From Polaromonas sp. (GTDB taxonomy: Bacteria > Pseudomonadota > Gammaproteobacteria > Burkholderiales > Burkholderiaceae_C): a stretch of DNA of 64,000 nucleotides. Position numbers and translations under genes: made by a program. Below, piece after piece: positions 42,849 through 53,903 of the stretch. Below the pieces are notes generated by a model. The model ran no database searches, had not been told where the DNA came from, and worked only from the letters and a program-made list of their open reading frames with translations. Every line of letters begins with the position of its first letter. Position 1 is the stretch's first letter. The DNA lies in contig NZ_JABBPC010000032.1 in assembly GCF_012927485.1 (NCBI RefSeq), positions 124,001 to 188,000 on the forward strand, given 5' to 3'.

Positions 42849-44096
42849 ATGACCATTTTTTCACGCGTTTCCAGTCTGGAAGATACGCCCAGTCTGCCTT
42901 CCATTCAGTGGATAGAGGCGGGCGAGACGCGCACGGCGCTTTGGCGCTCGGAGCGTGGTGCACCCTCCCCCAAACGGGTGAGGGTGGCTGATGACACCCT
43001 GTCGGCCGACGCCGCCTACCGGCTTGCCTGTGAAGGCACCGCCTTGCTCTGGCGAGGAGATTTTCAAAATGCCAGGCAGTTGTTGCAGGCGCTGGCGCGG
43101 CGGATCGATAAACCGCCCAAAGCTCCCAAAAACCTCCGGAGAAAGTCGGCAGAGGCGTCGGATTCTTCAGCCTTGCCGGAGCCCTTGGCTGAGGCCTTTC
43201 ACCTGCACCGCCAGAGCCAATCGCAGCGGGCCCGAGTGTTGGGTATGGTGCTACTTTCTTTCGATGCAAATTACGGTATTGCGCTGCGCCGGGCGCCGGA
43301 TGTACGGCAAGCCTGCACGCAAGCTTGGGGGCCTGCGGACGAAGCGGCGGGGCCCTCAGTGGCGTCGCTGCGCGAGTTGCTGGGCTTGATCAGCGCCCAC
43401 GAGTGGCGCAAAAAAGGTGTTGAAATTGCAGCGCTCGGTGAGCCGCCCAACAACCGCATTCATCCCCACTACGGCGTTTTTTCCCCGGTGCGTGGTGAAT
43501 ACTTGGACCTGGTGGCGACGGCACCACTGCCGGTTGCGGTTAACCCGCTGGTCGCGTTTGACATCGGCACCGGTACGGGCGTTCTGGCCGCTTTGCTGGC
43601 ACGGCGTGGCGTTGGACAGGTCATAGCCACTGACCAAGATCCGCGTGCGCTGGCCTGCGCCCGTGAGAACCTGGCTCGGTTAGGCCTGGCTGGCCGGGTT
43701 AATTCGCCGGTGCAGGTTGTGCAAGCGGATCTGTTTCCGCAGGGACAGGCCTCCCTTATTGTGTGCAACCCACCTTGGCTGCCGGCACGACCAGGCTCGC
43801 CGATTGAACGCGCGGTGTATGACGAAGGTAGCCGCATGCTGCTGGGATTTCTCAATGGGTTGGCGCTGCACCTGGCACCTGGCGGCGAGGGCTGGCTCAT
43901 CCTGTCCGATTTTGCCGAGCACCTGGGTCTGCGCTCTCGGGCTGAATTACTGGCTTCCATCGAGGGCGCGAAATTGAAGGTGGTGGGCCGGCTGGATGCC
44001 AAGCCCGGGCATCCCAAAGCAGCGGACGCGTCGAATCCGTTGCACGCTGCGCGGGCGGCGGAGGTGACCTCGCTCTGGCGGCTGGCCGCCCTTTAG
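42849..44096 (+). CDS. Class I SAM-dependent methyltransferase
   Basis: About 415 residues from ATG 42849. A variable N-terminal half precedes the Rossmann methyltransferase domain. The SAM loop FDIGTGTGVLAALLARRG and the acid motif VIATDQDPRALA, followed by NPPWLPARPGSP (NPPW/NPPY motif), indicate N-methylation of a nucleobase, glutamine or similar amide, as in HemK or RsmC-like enzymes. It could be an RNA or protein methylase; the target is unknown. It is 25 bases from dusC on the same strand. Confidence 0.82.
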   Translation: MTIFSRVSSLEDTPSLPSIQWIEAGETRTALWRSERGAPSPKRVRVADDTLSADAAYRLACEGTALLWRGDFQNARQLLQALARRIDKPPKAPKNLRRKSAEASDSSALPEPLAEAFHLHRQSQSQRARVLGMVLLSFDANYGIALRRAPDVRQACTQAWGPADEAAGPSVASLRELLGLISAHEWRKKGVEIAALGEPPNNRIHPHYGVFSPVRGEYLDLVATAPLPVAVNPLVAFDIGTGTGVLAALLARRGVGQVIATDQDPRALACARENLARLGLAGRVNSPVQVVQADLFPQGQASLIVCNPPWLPARPGSPIERAVYDEGSRMLLGFLNGLALHLAPGGEGWLILSDFAEHLGLRSRAELLASIEGAKLKVVGRLDAKPGHPKAADASNPLHAARAAEVTSLWRLAAL

Positions 44097-44121
44097 AGGT
44101 CGATTAAATAGTCCGCAACCC

Positions 44122-45135
44122 ATGACCATCCTGCTCGCACCCATGGAAGGGCTCCTCGACTTCGTGTTGCGCGACATCCTCACGCGGGCGGGGGGGATTG
44201 ACCGCTGTGTCTCCGAATTCATTCGTATTACCGACCAGTTGCTGCCGGAGCGCGTTTTCACGCGCATCGTCCCCGAGCTGAACACCGGCGGTCGCACGTT
44301 GGCCGGCGTGCCGGTGCGGGCTCAACTGCTGGGCTCTGACCCGGTCTGTCTCGCCGAAAACGCCGCCAGGCTCGCCACTTTGGGCCCTGCGGGCATTGAT
44401 CTGAACTTCGGCTGTCCCGCCAAAGTGGTGAACCGCCATGGCGGCGGAGCGGCTTTGCTGGATGAACCCGAAACTATCTCGGCTATCGTCACAGCAGTGC
44501 GCCGCGCAGTACCTGCTCAGCTGCCGGTGTCCGCCAAAATGCGGCTGGGTAACCACGACGATTCGCGCGCTGTAGAGTGCGCGCTGGCCATTGCGGAAGG
44601 CGGCGCTGACGAACTGGTCGTACATGCCCGCACTAAGCAGCAGGCCTACAGGCCACCGGCCTATTGGGATCGTATTGCAGACATTCGTGCCGCAGTGACA
44701 ATCCCGGTCGTGGCGAACGGCGAAATTTGGTCGGTGGACGACGCGCGCCGCTGCCGCGAAGCCTCGGGCTGCGACATGCTGATGCTGGGGCGTGGCGCGG
44801 TGACCGATCCAGGCCTTGCGCTGGCCATCAAGGCGTCCATCGGAACTCCCGCCGAACCGTCTTCTGCAGGGGCTGCAAACTATCCAGGGTCAGTGGGTAT
44901 CACCTGGCCAACGCTGGTGTCGCTTCTGGCCGAGTTCTGGCTTGTCGTATGCACGCGACTGGATGCTCGTTCGCGCGCTGGTAGGCTCAAGCAGTGGCTC
45001 AATTTTTTGCGTCGTCGTTTCCCTGAGGCCGAAACCGCTTACCAGACCCTGAAATCCATTAATGACCCTGCGTTGGTTGATGAGTGGCTGTCGGGCGTGG
45101 TGCAGGCTACGAAGCGTCAATCATCCGCCACCTAA
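44122..45135 (+). CDS. dusC: tRNA-dihydrouridine synthase C
   Basis: This 337-residue protein has the flavin-binding TIM barrel of Dus enzymes: MTILLAPMEGLLDFVLRDIL, the catalytic cysteine in DLNFGCPAKVVNRHGGGAAL, VHARTKQQAYRPP and VVANGEIWSVDDA. The N-terminus MTILLAPMEG and overall length match DusC, which reduces U16 of tRNA. It follows the methyltransferase gene by 25 bases, and two RNA-modification functions in one unit are plausible. Confidence 0.92.
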   Translation: MTILLAPMEGLLDFVLRDILTRAGGIDRCVSEFIRITDQLLPERVFTRIVPELNTGGRTLAGVPVRAQLLGSDPVCLAENAARLATLGPAGIDLNFGCPAKVVNRHGGGAALLDEPETISAIVTAVRRAVPAQLPVSAKMRLGNHDDSRAVECALAIAEGGADELVVHARTKQQAYRPPAYWDRIADIRAAVTIPVVANGEIWSVDDARRCREASGCDMLMLGRGAVTDPGLALAIKASIGTPAEPSSAGAANYPGSVGITWPTLVSLLAEFWLVVCTRLDARSRAGRLKQWLNFLRRRFPEAETAYQTLKSINDPALVDEWLSGVVQATKRQSSAT

Positions 45136-45167
45136 TTCTCATTGCCACGCAGCTACTGAAAGAACCT

Positions 45168-45677
45168 ATGACCAGTGCCATCTATACCGCCTCGATTCCC
45201 GTTTTCAAACAAATGTTGGGCGGACTTCAAGAGGTTTTGAGAAAAGCCGAAGCCCATGCAGTCGCAAAAGCGATCGACCCGAACGCGTTGCTACAAGCCC
45301 GTCTGTTTCCCGACATGTTCCCCTTGTTGCGCCAGGTCTTGGTCGCGACTGACTTTGCCAAAAGTGTGTCAGCCCGTCTGGCAGGCGTGGAGGTGCCCAA
45401 GATCGAGGAAACCGAGCAGACCTTTGCCGACCTGCAAACGCGCATCGCCACAGTACTGGCTTTTATTGAAGGGCTGAAGGAAGCCAGCTTTGATGATGCC
45501 GCCACGCGCGAGATCGTCACGCAAGCGGGGACGCCGAAAGAAAAGCGCTTTAATGGCGAGTCTTATTTGCTCAATTATGGTTTGCCACATTTCTTCTTCC
45601 ACACCACTACGGCCTATGCCATCCTTCGCCAGGCAGGTGTCGAAGTGGGCAAAAAGGACTATATCGGTACGTATTGA
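45168..45677 (+). CDS. DUF1993 protein
   Basis: This 169-residue protein from ATG 45168 (MTSAIYTASIPVFKQMLGGL) is a helical, DinB/DUF1993-type protein; the upstream frame from 45084 overlaps dusC and was rejected. LFPDMFPLLRQVLVATDFAK and NYGLPHFFFHTTTAYAILRQ (in part) are typical. Conserved histidines may bind metal as in DinB relatives. The function is unknown. It follows dusC by 32 bases. Confidence 0.85.
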   Translation: MTSAIYTASIPVFKQMLGGLQEVLRKAEAHAVAKAIDPNALLQARLFPDMFPLLRQVLVATDFAKSVSARLAGVEVPKIEETEQTFADLQTRIATVLAFIEGLKEASFDDAATREIVTQAGTPKEKRFNGESYLLNYGLPHFFFHTTTAYAILRQAGVEVGKKDYIGTY

Positions 45678-45726
45678 GGGCGGGGCGATTGCTGAAACGA
45701 TTTGTGTAAAAAAACAAATCGACTTA

Positions 45727-46182
45727 TCAGGCCATACGTCCCTTGTTTTGAGTCACCACGCAGCCGGTGATCAGCCACGCTTTATTTTTCTGACGCTGCA
45801 GGCTGTAAATAGCCAGCCATGGATTGCCGTTGGCATCAAGCATTTGAACCCGCTGAATCACTTGGTTGTCCTTGCCCTCGGGCTTGAGGAAAGCGACTGA
45901 AGCGGGGCGGTAGATGATCGGATAATCGTTGCGCACCATGGCCAGAAAGCCTGCCGCTGTAGTGACCGCTTTTTGCACATTGGGGGCGGCGTAAGAAAAC
46001 GCCTTGAGCGCATCATCGTTGGCAAAGGCTGCCAATTGGCCTTCCACCACGGCGCGAACGCTTTTTTCGTCAACCGCAGTGAGGGGGACAGCACCAACTG
46101 GCCCCAGCAGAATAAAGGCGCAGGCAGCAATTGCCAGCAACCCAGCCAGACGCACAACCAGAGAATGCGAATTTATTTTCAT
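45727..46182 (-). CDS. DUF4864 secreted protein
   Basis: About 151 residues from ATG 46182 (MKINSHSLVVRLAGLLAIAA), with a signal peptide to about AVPLTAVD. The mature part follows the DUF4864 pattern: VEGQLAAFANDDALKAFSYA, FLAMVRNDYPIIYRP and WLITGCVVTQNKG. A small NTF2-like fold is expected. The function is unknown. It is convergent with DUF1993. Confidence 0.8.
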   Translation of the reverse strand: MKINSHSLVVRLAGLLAIAACAFILLGPVGAVPLTAVDEKSVRAVVEGQLAAFANDDALKAFSYAAPNVQKAVTTAAGFLAMVRNDYPIIYRPASVAFLKPEGKDNQVIQRVQMLDANGNPWLAIYSLQRQKNKAWLITGCVVTQNKGRMA

Positions 46183-46431
46183 AGGGACGCTCTGCGCCGA
46201 ATAAGGGAAAGGTTTATTGAACGATTGCGCAAATACTAGCAAAAAAACGGCTTGTCAACAGAGGCGTCGCCCACAAACCCACTATCTTCATCGCATGCAC
46301 AACGCACCCTGCCCGCACGTTGACTATCGAGACACCCTAAAATAGCAGGCTGTTCATGGTCCTTGCAGCGACTGCAATTTTCTCTCTCCCTGAGCAGTCC
46401 CTCAAGCTCACAACCACTACCGGATAAGCGC

Positions 46432-47094
46432 ATGTCCCTTGAAGTTATCGAAGCCCAAACCGGCGGAAACCCGGTTGCTACCATTCTCATCATGCACGGT
46501 TTAGGGGCAGACGGGCGTGACTTTTTGCCGATTGCCGAGCAGTTGGATTTGTCCAAGGTGGGCCCGGTGCGGTTTTTGTTTCCCAGCGCGCCTGCCATAC
46601 CCGTCACCATCAACGGCGGCTACGTCATGCCTGCCTGGTACGACATACTCGGCACCGACTTGGCCAGACGCGAAGACGAGGTCGGTCTGCGTCATTCGCA
46701 GGCGTCGATTGAAGCGCTGATTTCGCGTGAAAAGTCGCGCGGTATTCCGGCCCACCGCATTGTGGTGGCCGGCTTTTCGCAAGGCAGCGCCATGGCGCTC
46801 ATGACGGGCCTGCGCCACAAAGAGAGACTGGCGGGGATTGTCGGCCTGTCGGGGTACCTGCCGCTGGCGGACAAGACCGCTGCGGAGCGCAGTGCCGCCA
46901 ATCAGGACGTGCCTATTTTTCTGGCCCATGGAACGCGCGATGGCGTGATCGCCTTGCCGCGGGCCGCCGCCTCACGTGATGCACTGGCGGTACTGGGCTA
47001 CACGGTGGATTGGCACGAATACTCCATGGAGCATTCGGTCTGCCCCGAGGAGGTCGCCGACCTGAGCCGGTGGCTGCAGCACCTGCTGGCCTAG
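46432..47094 (+). CDS. Carboxylesterase / phospholipase-type alpha/beta hydrolase
   Basis: About 220 residues from ATG 46432. The catalytic serine is in GFSQGSAMAL (about residue 116), the Asp in HGTRDGVI and the His in MEHSVCPEE. The N-terminus with MHGLGADGRDFLPI is the oxyanion-hole segment of the phospholipase/carboxylesterase family (acyl-protein thioesterase type). It hydrolyses short-chain esters or thioesters in the cytosol. It is a single gene without close partners. Confidence 0.9.
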   Translation: MSLEVIEAQTGGNPVATILIMHGLGADGRDFLPIAEQLDLSKVGPVRFLFPSAPAIPVTINGGYVMPAWYDILGTDLARREDEVGLRHSQASIEALISREKSRGIPAHRIVVAGFSQGSAMALMTGLRHKERLAGIVGLSGYLPLADKTAAERSAANQDVPIFLAHGTRDGVIALPRAAASRDALAVLGYTVDWHEYSMEHSVCPEEVADLSRWLQHLLA

Positions 47095-47209
47095 TCTGGC
47101 TTGTTCACCCGATTTCCCCGCGCTACGCGTTGTGAATCAATGCTGCGATTCGTCTTGGTGTGGCGGGCAGCATAAGCCATCAAAAAATAGCAGATTGAAT
47201 TCGGTGGGT

Positions 47210-47833
47210 TTATAGCGCCGAGGGCCGGGTTTTTTCATACCCTACCGCAAACCCTTCGGCAGAGCTGTTGAGTGCTTGGTCTCGAATCATGAACAGCCGC
47301 TCAAGATCTTCTCGGGTATCGCTTTTCTCCTGGTCATCCCGAACCGTCTGATTGGGCGGAGTCAGCGCGGGAGATTGAATGTGAATGGCGGGAGCCGCCG
47401 GCGCTAGCCAGAAAGCCTTGTCAGGCACCGTGATGTAGGGACAGGTGTTCGCCATGTCAAGTTGCCATGAAATGCCCTGCAGCCATTCGGAGGCCCTCGG
47501 TTCAAAGCGTGCGATGTCCGTCATCAACTCGTTCTGGAGAGCAAAGGCATAGTTCATCAGGCGCTGGTCCCATTGCTTAACAACCACTCGCACATACATG
47601 CCCGGGCCACGGCTGTTGCTCGACACCACCAGCATATGCAGTTCCATCCAATGCGCTGGAATGCCGTGCTTGCGCAGCACATCGCGCAGCAGCACCTGCA
47701 CCAGCTGGCGCCGGATGGCGTTCTCCGACCCCGCTTGTATGGTGGTGGGGCTGTCCCGGTTCGCGGTTGGTCCGGTACTGACCGGCTTTGCTTTTTTTGA
47801 GGTGCCAAGCAACTTGCGTATGAATCTATTCAT
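47210..47833 (-). CDS. Hypothetical protein, conserved in appearance
   Basis: About 207 residues from ATG 47833 (MNRFIRKLLGTSKKAKPVST). The open frame extends further upstream to 47953 but that part is atypical. Middle segment VQVLLRDVLRKHGIPAHWMELH and MYVRVVVKQWDQRLMNYAFA with WLQGISWQLDMANTCPY suggest a globular alpha/beta domain. No named domain could be assigned. No signal peptide. It stands alone on the minus strand. Confidence 0.6.
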   Translation of the reverse strand: MNRFIRKLLGTSKKAKPVSTGPTANRDSPTTIQAGSENAIRRQLVQVLLRDVLRKHGIPAHWMELHMLVVSSNSRGPGMYVRVVVKQWDQRLMNYAFALQNELMTDIARFEPRASEWLQGISWQLDMANTCPYITVPDKAFWLAPAAPAIHIQSPALTPPNQTVRDDQEKSDTREDLERLFMIRDQALNSSAEGFAVGYEKTRPSAL

Positions 47834-48157
47834 TTTTATATAGGCTCCAATGTCGCACCGGATCGAAAGTCCCGGCCACGGGGTGCTACGGAACACGCTG
47901 CGGAAAGGCACGGTTTGCTGAAGGTTTTTATAGTCGTGGAGCGGGCCGGGCAAGTCAAGAAAGTTTCTGTACCATGGCGGTCAGATGCTCACAACGGGGG
48001 CCAAAGCGTGAATTTGTGCCGAAAAAGACCTGCGCGGGGCACGACTCCAACCGCTTGACGCCGGCGCCGCGCTGTGTTCGAAAGCCTGTTTTGCCAGCGC
48101 AAACCGCTGGCCTGTGATACCTTTCACGTCAATTAAGGAATCTGAGGAAATGACGAT
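47834..48157. other. 324-bp gap before gshA
   Basis: No gene seen apart from the extended frame of the previous gene on the minus strand. The final part holds CTGAGGAAATG before the gshA start and supplies its ribosome binding site. Nothing else is recognised. Confidence 0.4.
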
Positions 48158-49732
48158 ATGACTAAGTTGCAGGCGCCTGTAGGCGCGCTTTTGCAAGACC
48201 GCCTGAAATCGCTCACGCCGGCCCGGCTGAAGGGCATGCGTCGAGGTATTGAAAAAGAAAGCTTGCGTGCGCAGCCCAGCGGCGCCTTGGCGCTTACCCC
48301 CCACCCGGCCGCCCTCGGCTCGGCGCTCACGCACCCCGGCATTACCACCGACTTCAGTGAGTCACAGGTGGAGCTTGTCACCAGCGTGCACAGTAGCGAG
48401 GAGGCTGCGCTGGCGGAGCTCACGCAACTTCACCAATTCACCTTGCGCACCATGAAAGACATTGGCGACGACATGCTCTGGGCCTCCAGCATGCCCTGCG
48501 ACTTGCCGACCGACGAGACCATCCCCATTGCGCGCTTTGGCTCGTCCAATGTCGGGCGCGCCAAAAGTGTTTATCGCATGGGGCTGAGCCACCGCTATGG
48601 CCGACGCATGCAGACCATTTCGGGCATTCACTATAACTGGTCGTTGCCCGATGTGACCAGCGAACAGTACTTTGCGCTGATTCGAAATTTCCGCCGCCAT
48701 GCATTTCTGCTGCTGTACTTGTTTGGCGCATCGCCCGCCGTGTGCGCGACCTTTGTGGCGGGCCGGCAGCACGAGTTGCAATCACTCTCAAAGAGCACTA
48801 TGTACATGCCGCACGGCACCTCTCTACGCATGGGGCGCCTGGGCTATCAGAGCGATGCACAAGCCTCGCTGGCGGTGAGCTACAACAGCTTGGAGGGCTA
48901 CGGCGCCTCCTTGCAAGACGCGCTCACCCGGCCTTATCCCGCTTATGAAGCGGTGGGGATTCGCAACCCTGGCGGCGACTACAACCAGTTGGCGACTACG
49001 CTGCTGCAGATTGAAAACGAGTTTTACGGCACTATCCGCCCCAAGCGCGTGATCTTTCCGGGGGAGCGTCCCCTGCATGCCCTGCGCCAGCGCGGGGTTG
49101 AATATGTCGAGGTGCGCTTGATGGACCTTGACCCGTTTGAACAGGTCGGCATCAACGCGCAAACCATGCGCTTTCTGGATGTGTTTTTGCTCCATTGCCT
49201 GCTGAGTGATAGCCCCCCCGACACCCCGGAGGAAATTATTGAGTTCAAGCACAACCAGCACCATACGGCTGAACGCGGCCGCGAACCGGGTCTTACGTTA
49301 AAACGTGCCGGACGCGAGGTGCCGCTAACCGAGTGGGGTGCCGAGGTGGTGGCGCAATGCGCGCCCATCGCCGCAGCGCTGGACGCCGCACAGGGTGGCA
49401 CGCAGCACAACAACGCGCTAGACGCGGCCAACGCGGCCTTGATGGACGCCAGCAAGCTGCCATCAGCCCGTGTGCTGGCTGCCATGGCGCAGGATTTTGA
49501 CAACTCTTTCGTCAAGTTTGCACGTGCTCAGTCCAAAAAATCCAAAGTGGCACTGCAGAATCTTCCGTTTTCTGCCGAGCAGCACGCGCGTTTTACCGAG
49601 TTGAGTCGGCAGTCCATCGAACAACAAAAAATCATTGAAGCCTCGGACACCATGCCCTTTGAGGCATACCGCCAACAGTATGTCTCGGCGGATGGACTGG
49701 GGATGCCGGGCCGCCAACCTGCCCACGCTTGA
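48158..49732 (+). CDS. gshA: Glutamate--cysteine ligase
   Basis: This 524-residue protein has the proteobacterial GshA pattern: RLKGMRRGIEKESLRAQPSG, LSHRYGRRMQTISGIHYNWS, PTDETIPIARFGSSNVG and VEVRLMDLDPFEQVGI, which hold the substrate and ATP residues. It catalyses the first step of glutathione synthesis. The length matches E. coli GshA. GAGG lies about 12 bases ahead of ATG 48158. It is a single gene; gshB is not in the window. Confidence 0.96.
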   Translation: MTKLQAPVGALLQDRLKSLTPARLKGMRRGIEKESLRAQPSGALALTPHPAALGSALTHPGITTDFSESQVELVTSVHSSEEAALAELTQLHQFTLRTMKDIGDDMLWASSMPCDLPTDETIPIARFGSSNVGRAKSVYRMGLSHRYGRRMQTISGIHYNWSLPDVTSEQYFALIRNFRRHAFLLLYLFGASPAVCATFVAGRQHELQSLSKSTMYMPHGTSLRMGRLGYQSDAQASLAVSYNSLEGYGASLQDALTRPYPAYEAVGIRNPGGDYNQLATTLLQIENEFYGTIRPKRVIFPGERPLHALRQRGVEYVEVRLMDLDPFEQVGINAQTMRFLDVFLLHCLLSDSPPDTPEEIIEFKHNQHHTAERGREPGLTLKRAGREVPLTEWGAEVVAQCAPIAAALDAAQGGTQHNNALDAANAALMDASKLPSARVLAAMAQDFDNSFVKFARAQSKKSKVALQNLPFSAEQHARFTELSRQSIEQQKIIEASDTMPFEAYRQQYVSADGLGMPGRQPAHA

Positions 49733-49885
49733 GGCGTCCGTCGATACCGATAAAGTTACGAAATAAACCTCGGTATTTCAGGCTCTGCAAGCATCGGCAG
49801 CGTCGGGGTAGAGAAGCAATTTGGGTGGCAAGGGATGACGGAGCCGACGCATTGGAAATGCTTCGGCGCCGCACCCTCAACCCTT

Positions 49886-50575
49886 TCAGGCTTGCCGCTT
49901 TTCCAACAAGTGCAGCATCGCATGCGCGGCCGGGGCCGAGGATGCGGGATTTTGCCCGGTGATCAGGTTATCCTCGGTCACTACATAGGGTTGCCAGTCG
50001 GCGGCCTTGCTGTAAATTCCGCCGTTGTTGCTGAGCACGTCCTCCACCAAAAAAGGGACGATATCAGTGAGCTGTACCGCCGCTTCTTCGGTATTGGTAA
50101 AACCGGTGACCTTTTTGCCGCGCACCAGCGGCGAGCCGTTGGCCGCCTTGGTGTGGCGCAGTACGCCGGGCGCATGACATACAGCCGCCACGGGTTTTCC
50201 GGCGGCATACATGCTTTCGATAAGTTTGATCGAGTGGGCATCTTCCGCCAAGTCCCACAGTGGACCGTGGCCGCCTGGATAAAACACGGCGTCAAAGTTT
50301 TCGGGCAGCATGCTGGCTAGCTTCTTGGTATGGGCGAGTTCATTTTGGGCTCCCGTGTCGGCCTTGAAGCGCCGCGTAGCGTCGGTCTGGGAGTCTGCTT
50401 CGTCGCTTTTAGGGTCGAGTGGCGGCTGGCCGCCTTGCGGGGAGGCCAGCGTGACGTCGGCGCCGGCATCTTTGAACACGTAGTACGGTGCAGCAAATTC
50501 TTCAAGCCAAAAGCCGGTTTTTTTGCCGGTATTGCCCAATTTGTCGTGCGAGGTTAAAACCATCAATATTTTCAT
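49886..50575 (-). CDS. DJ-1/PfpI-type glutamine-amidotransferase-like protein
   Basis: This 229-residue protein has the DJ-1/PfpI fold with the nucleophilic cysteine in VAAVCHAPGVLRHT (about residue 133), preceded by VFYPGGHGPLWDL with the elbow glutamate-like positions. The N-terminus KILMVLTSHDKLGNTG and FWLEEFAAPYYVFKDAGADV resemble the HchA-like chaperone/glyoxalase group. Activity may be deglycase, glyoxalase III or hydrolase; not settled. An AAGGA precedes ATG 50575. Confidence 0.85.
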   Translation of the reverse strand: MKILMVLTSHDKLGNTGKKTGFWLEEFAAPYYVFKDAGADVTLASPQGGQPPLDPKSDEADSQTDATRRFKADTGAQNELAHTKKLASMLPENFDAVFYPGGHGPLWDLAEDAHSIKLIESMYAAGKPVAAVCHAPGVLRHTKAANGSPLVRGKKVTGFTNTEEAAVQLTDIVPFLVEDVLSNNGGIYSKAADWQPYVVTEDNLITGQNPASSAPAAHAMLHLLEKRQA

Positions 50576-50825
50576 AATAATTCCTTAGTGTTACAGCGGC
50601 GGCTGCATGATAAATGTTGCAGGACAAAATTGCTTTTGCTGCAAATAGCAACCTTAAGGATCCCACAGTCAACGCCGCGCCATAGCAGGCGGGCGGACGG
50701 TTTGCATGTAAGCCGTGATCGCTTGGCACCGGCTGCTCAGCGCTGACACCGTTCACAATTCGTCTTTGCGAATGGACGAAGCGTTCGCCAACGCGCTGTG
50801 AAAAGTATAGAAAGAACATTCAGAG

Positions 50826-51785
50826 ATGGCTATTCAATGGTTTCCGGGTCATATGCATTTGACGAAAAAGGCCATTAGCGAGCGCATCAAGGAAATTGAT
50901 GTCGTGATTGAGCTGCTGGACGCGCGCCTGCCCGGCTCCAGCGCCAATCCCATGTTGGCCGAACTCACCGGCGCCAAACCCGCGCTGAAGGTGCTCAATA
51001 AGCAAGACTTGGCAGACCCTTCCCTCACCGCACTCTGGCTGGCCCACTATAACGGCCTCCCCGGCACGAGGGCCATTGGGCTGGATGCGAGCATGAGCAC
51101 CCCGGCCAAAGCCCTCGTCGAGGCGTGCCGCGGGCTCGCCCCCAACCGCGGCAGCATGGTCAAGCCCATGCGTGTGTTGATTTGCGGCATTCCCAACGTC
51201 GGCAAATCCACACTCATTAACACCCTTACCGGCAAGCGCGCCACCAAAACCGGGGACGAAGCCGGCGTCACCAAACTGGAGCAGCGTATCGTGTTGGCGG
51301 ATGGGTTTTACCTGTGGGACACGCCGGGCATGCTGTGGCCGCGCATCATCGTGGCCAAGAGTGGCTACAACCTGGCCGCCAGCGGTGCGATCGGCCGTAA
51401 CGCCTTTGAAGAAGAAGAGGTCGCGCTGGAATTGCTGGATTACCTTATCGGGCACTATCCGGGTCTGCTGGAAGCGCGCTACAAGGTGAAGGTAACGCCG
51501 GGTATCACCGATGAGCAACTACTGGAAGAGATCGGTCGCAAGCGCGGCGCGGTGCTGACCAAAGGCCGCGTTAATTTACAAAAAGCCGCTGAAATCGTGA
51601 TCTACGAATTTCGTGCCGCCACGTTAGGCCGCATCACGCTGGAAGCGCCTGAAGAGTTTGCAGATTGGCTGGCTGTGGGTCAAAAGCGCGATGCGGAGCG
51701 GCAAGTCAAAAAGGACACGATCGAGACCAACCGCCTGGTCAAATTCAAGAAGATTCCCCGGCCTGCGAAACCCGAGGCGTCTTAA
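50826..51785 (+). CDS. ylqF: Ribosome biogenesis GTPase YlqF/RbgA-like
   Basis: This 319-residue circularly permuted GTPase has G4 LNKQDLAD (about residue 57), G1 GIPNVGKSTLINTLTG (about 120) and G3 DTPGMLWP (about 163). The start MAIQWFPGHMHLTKKAI is the family signature. It assists large-subunit assembly. It is a single gene ending 54 bases before the convergent sulfide:quinone oxidoreductase. Confidence 0.93.
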   Translation: MAIQWFPGHMHLTKKAISERIKEIDVVIELLDARLPGSSANPMLAELTGAKPALKVLNKQDLADPSLTALWLAHYNGLPGTRAIGLDASMSTPAKALVEACRGLAPNRGSMVKPMRVLICGIPNVGKSTLINTLTGKRATKTGDEAGVTKLEQRIVLADGFYLWDTPGMLWPRIIVAKSGYNLAASGAIGRNAFEEEEVALELLDYLIGHYPGLLEARYKVKVTPGITDEQLLEEIGRKRGAVLTKGRVNLQKAAEIVIYEFRAATLGRITLEAPEEFADWLAVGQKRDAERQVKKDTIETNRLVKFKKIPRPAKPEAS

Positions 51786-51838
51786 CCCGGGCCAAGCTCA
51801 CAAGGAGTCGAGGCGGCTCTCGTTAAACATCAGGTCAC

Positions 51839-53186
<1,348 letters not shown>

Positions 53187-53264
53187 TCAGGCGCTAGGGG
53201 TTTTCCAGACAATGGAACGCTTTATTTACCTTACTCGGCGATTCATCGCCCCTCAGGTGCACTC

Positions 53265-53669
53265 ATGAACTGGTTAAAAAAAATCCCGCATACCAAGCGC
53301 GCTGCCAGCGGTCTGGAATGGTCCTTGTGGCGAAAGCTGCCGCTCATCACGTTGTTGGGGACGCTGCTGCCATTGCTGGCTTTGGGCCTAGTGCATTTGC
53401 TCGCCGATCCGCAGGCCAGCACTGAACAAGCCCGCTGGCTGCAACTGGCCGACTATGTCGTCGGTGGAGTGATTATTTTCCACTGGTCTATGGTGGTGAC
53501 GGTCGGCATTGGCTGCGTGATCGTGATGGTGATGAAAGGTCCCGGCTACGTAGCTGATGGCTATCTTGTGTCTCACAGCGACCAGCCGCGCCAGGTCATG
53601 GAGACTGACGAAGAAGCCGCCAACCGTCGGAACCCCGGGACGACGGCGCGGCCTGATCCTGTTAAATAA
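53265..53669 (+). CDS. Small membrane protein divergent from sqr
   Basis: About 134 residues from ATG 53265; an earlier frame from 53163 runs through the FNR box and was rejected. Two membrane helices (about residues 25-46 and 63-92) precede a polar C-terminus (SDQPRQVMETDEEAANRR). The helix region LADYVVGGVIIFHWSMVVTV contains a histidine that could bind heme or quinone, unproven. From memory, genes of this kind accompany sqr in Burkholderiales. Function unknown, probably linked to sulfide or anaerobic respiration. Confidence 0.6.
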   Translation: MNWLKKIPHTKRAASGLEWSLWRKLPLITLLGTLLPLLALGLVHLLADPQASTEQARWLQLADYVVGGVIIFHWSMVVTVGIGCVIVMVMKGPGYVADGYLVSHSDQPRQVMETDEEAANRRNPGTTARPDPVK

Positions 53670-53903
53670 AGCTTCTTCGCGCCACTCGCCGCGGTCAACC
53701 TTAGCGGCGTGCCCGCTAGCTAACCAGGCCTCCCTATCCTTCTGCCGCCATCAGGCTTGCTGGACTCCGCGAAGCGGGGTACGGTTTCCGTAACTCAGTC
53801 TAATAGGCGGGTCGCCCGGTAAGAAACTTCTAGGGAACTGCCCGCAAAGAGCTCTTGACCCACATCAAGACGCTGCTGGCCGTGCGTCGTTATCCTGTCC
53901 GGC

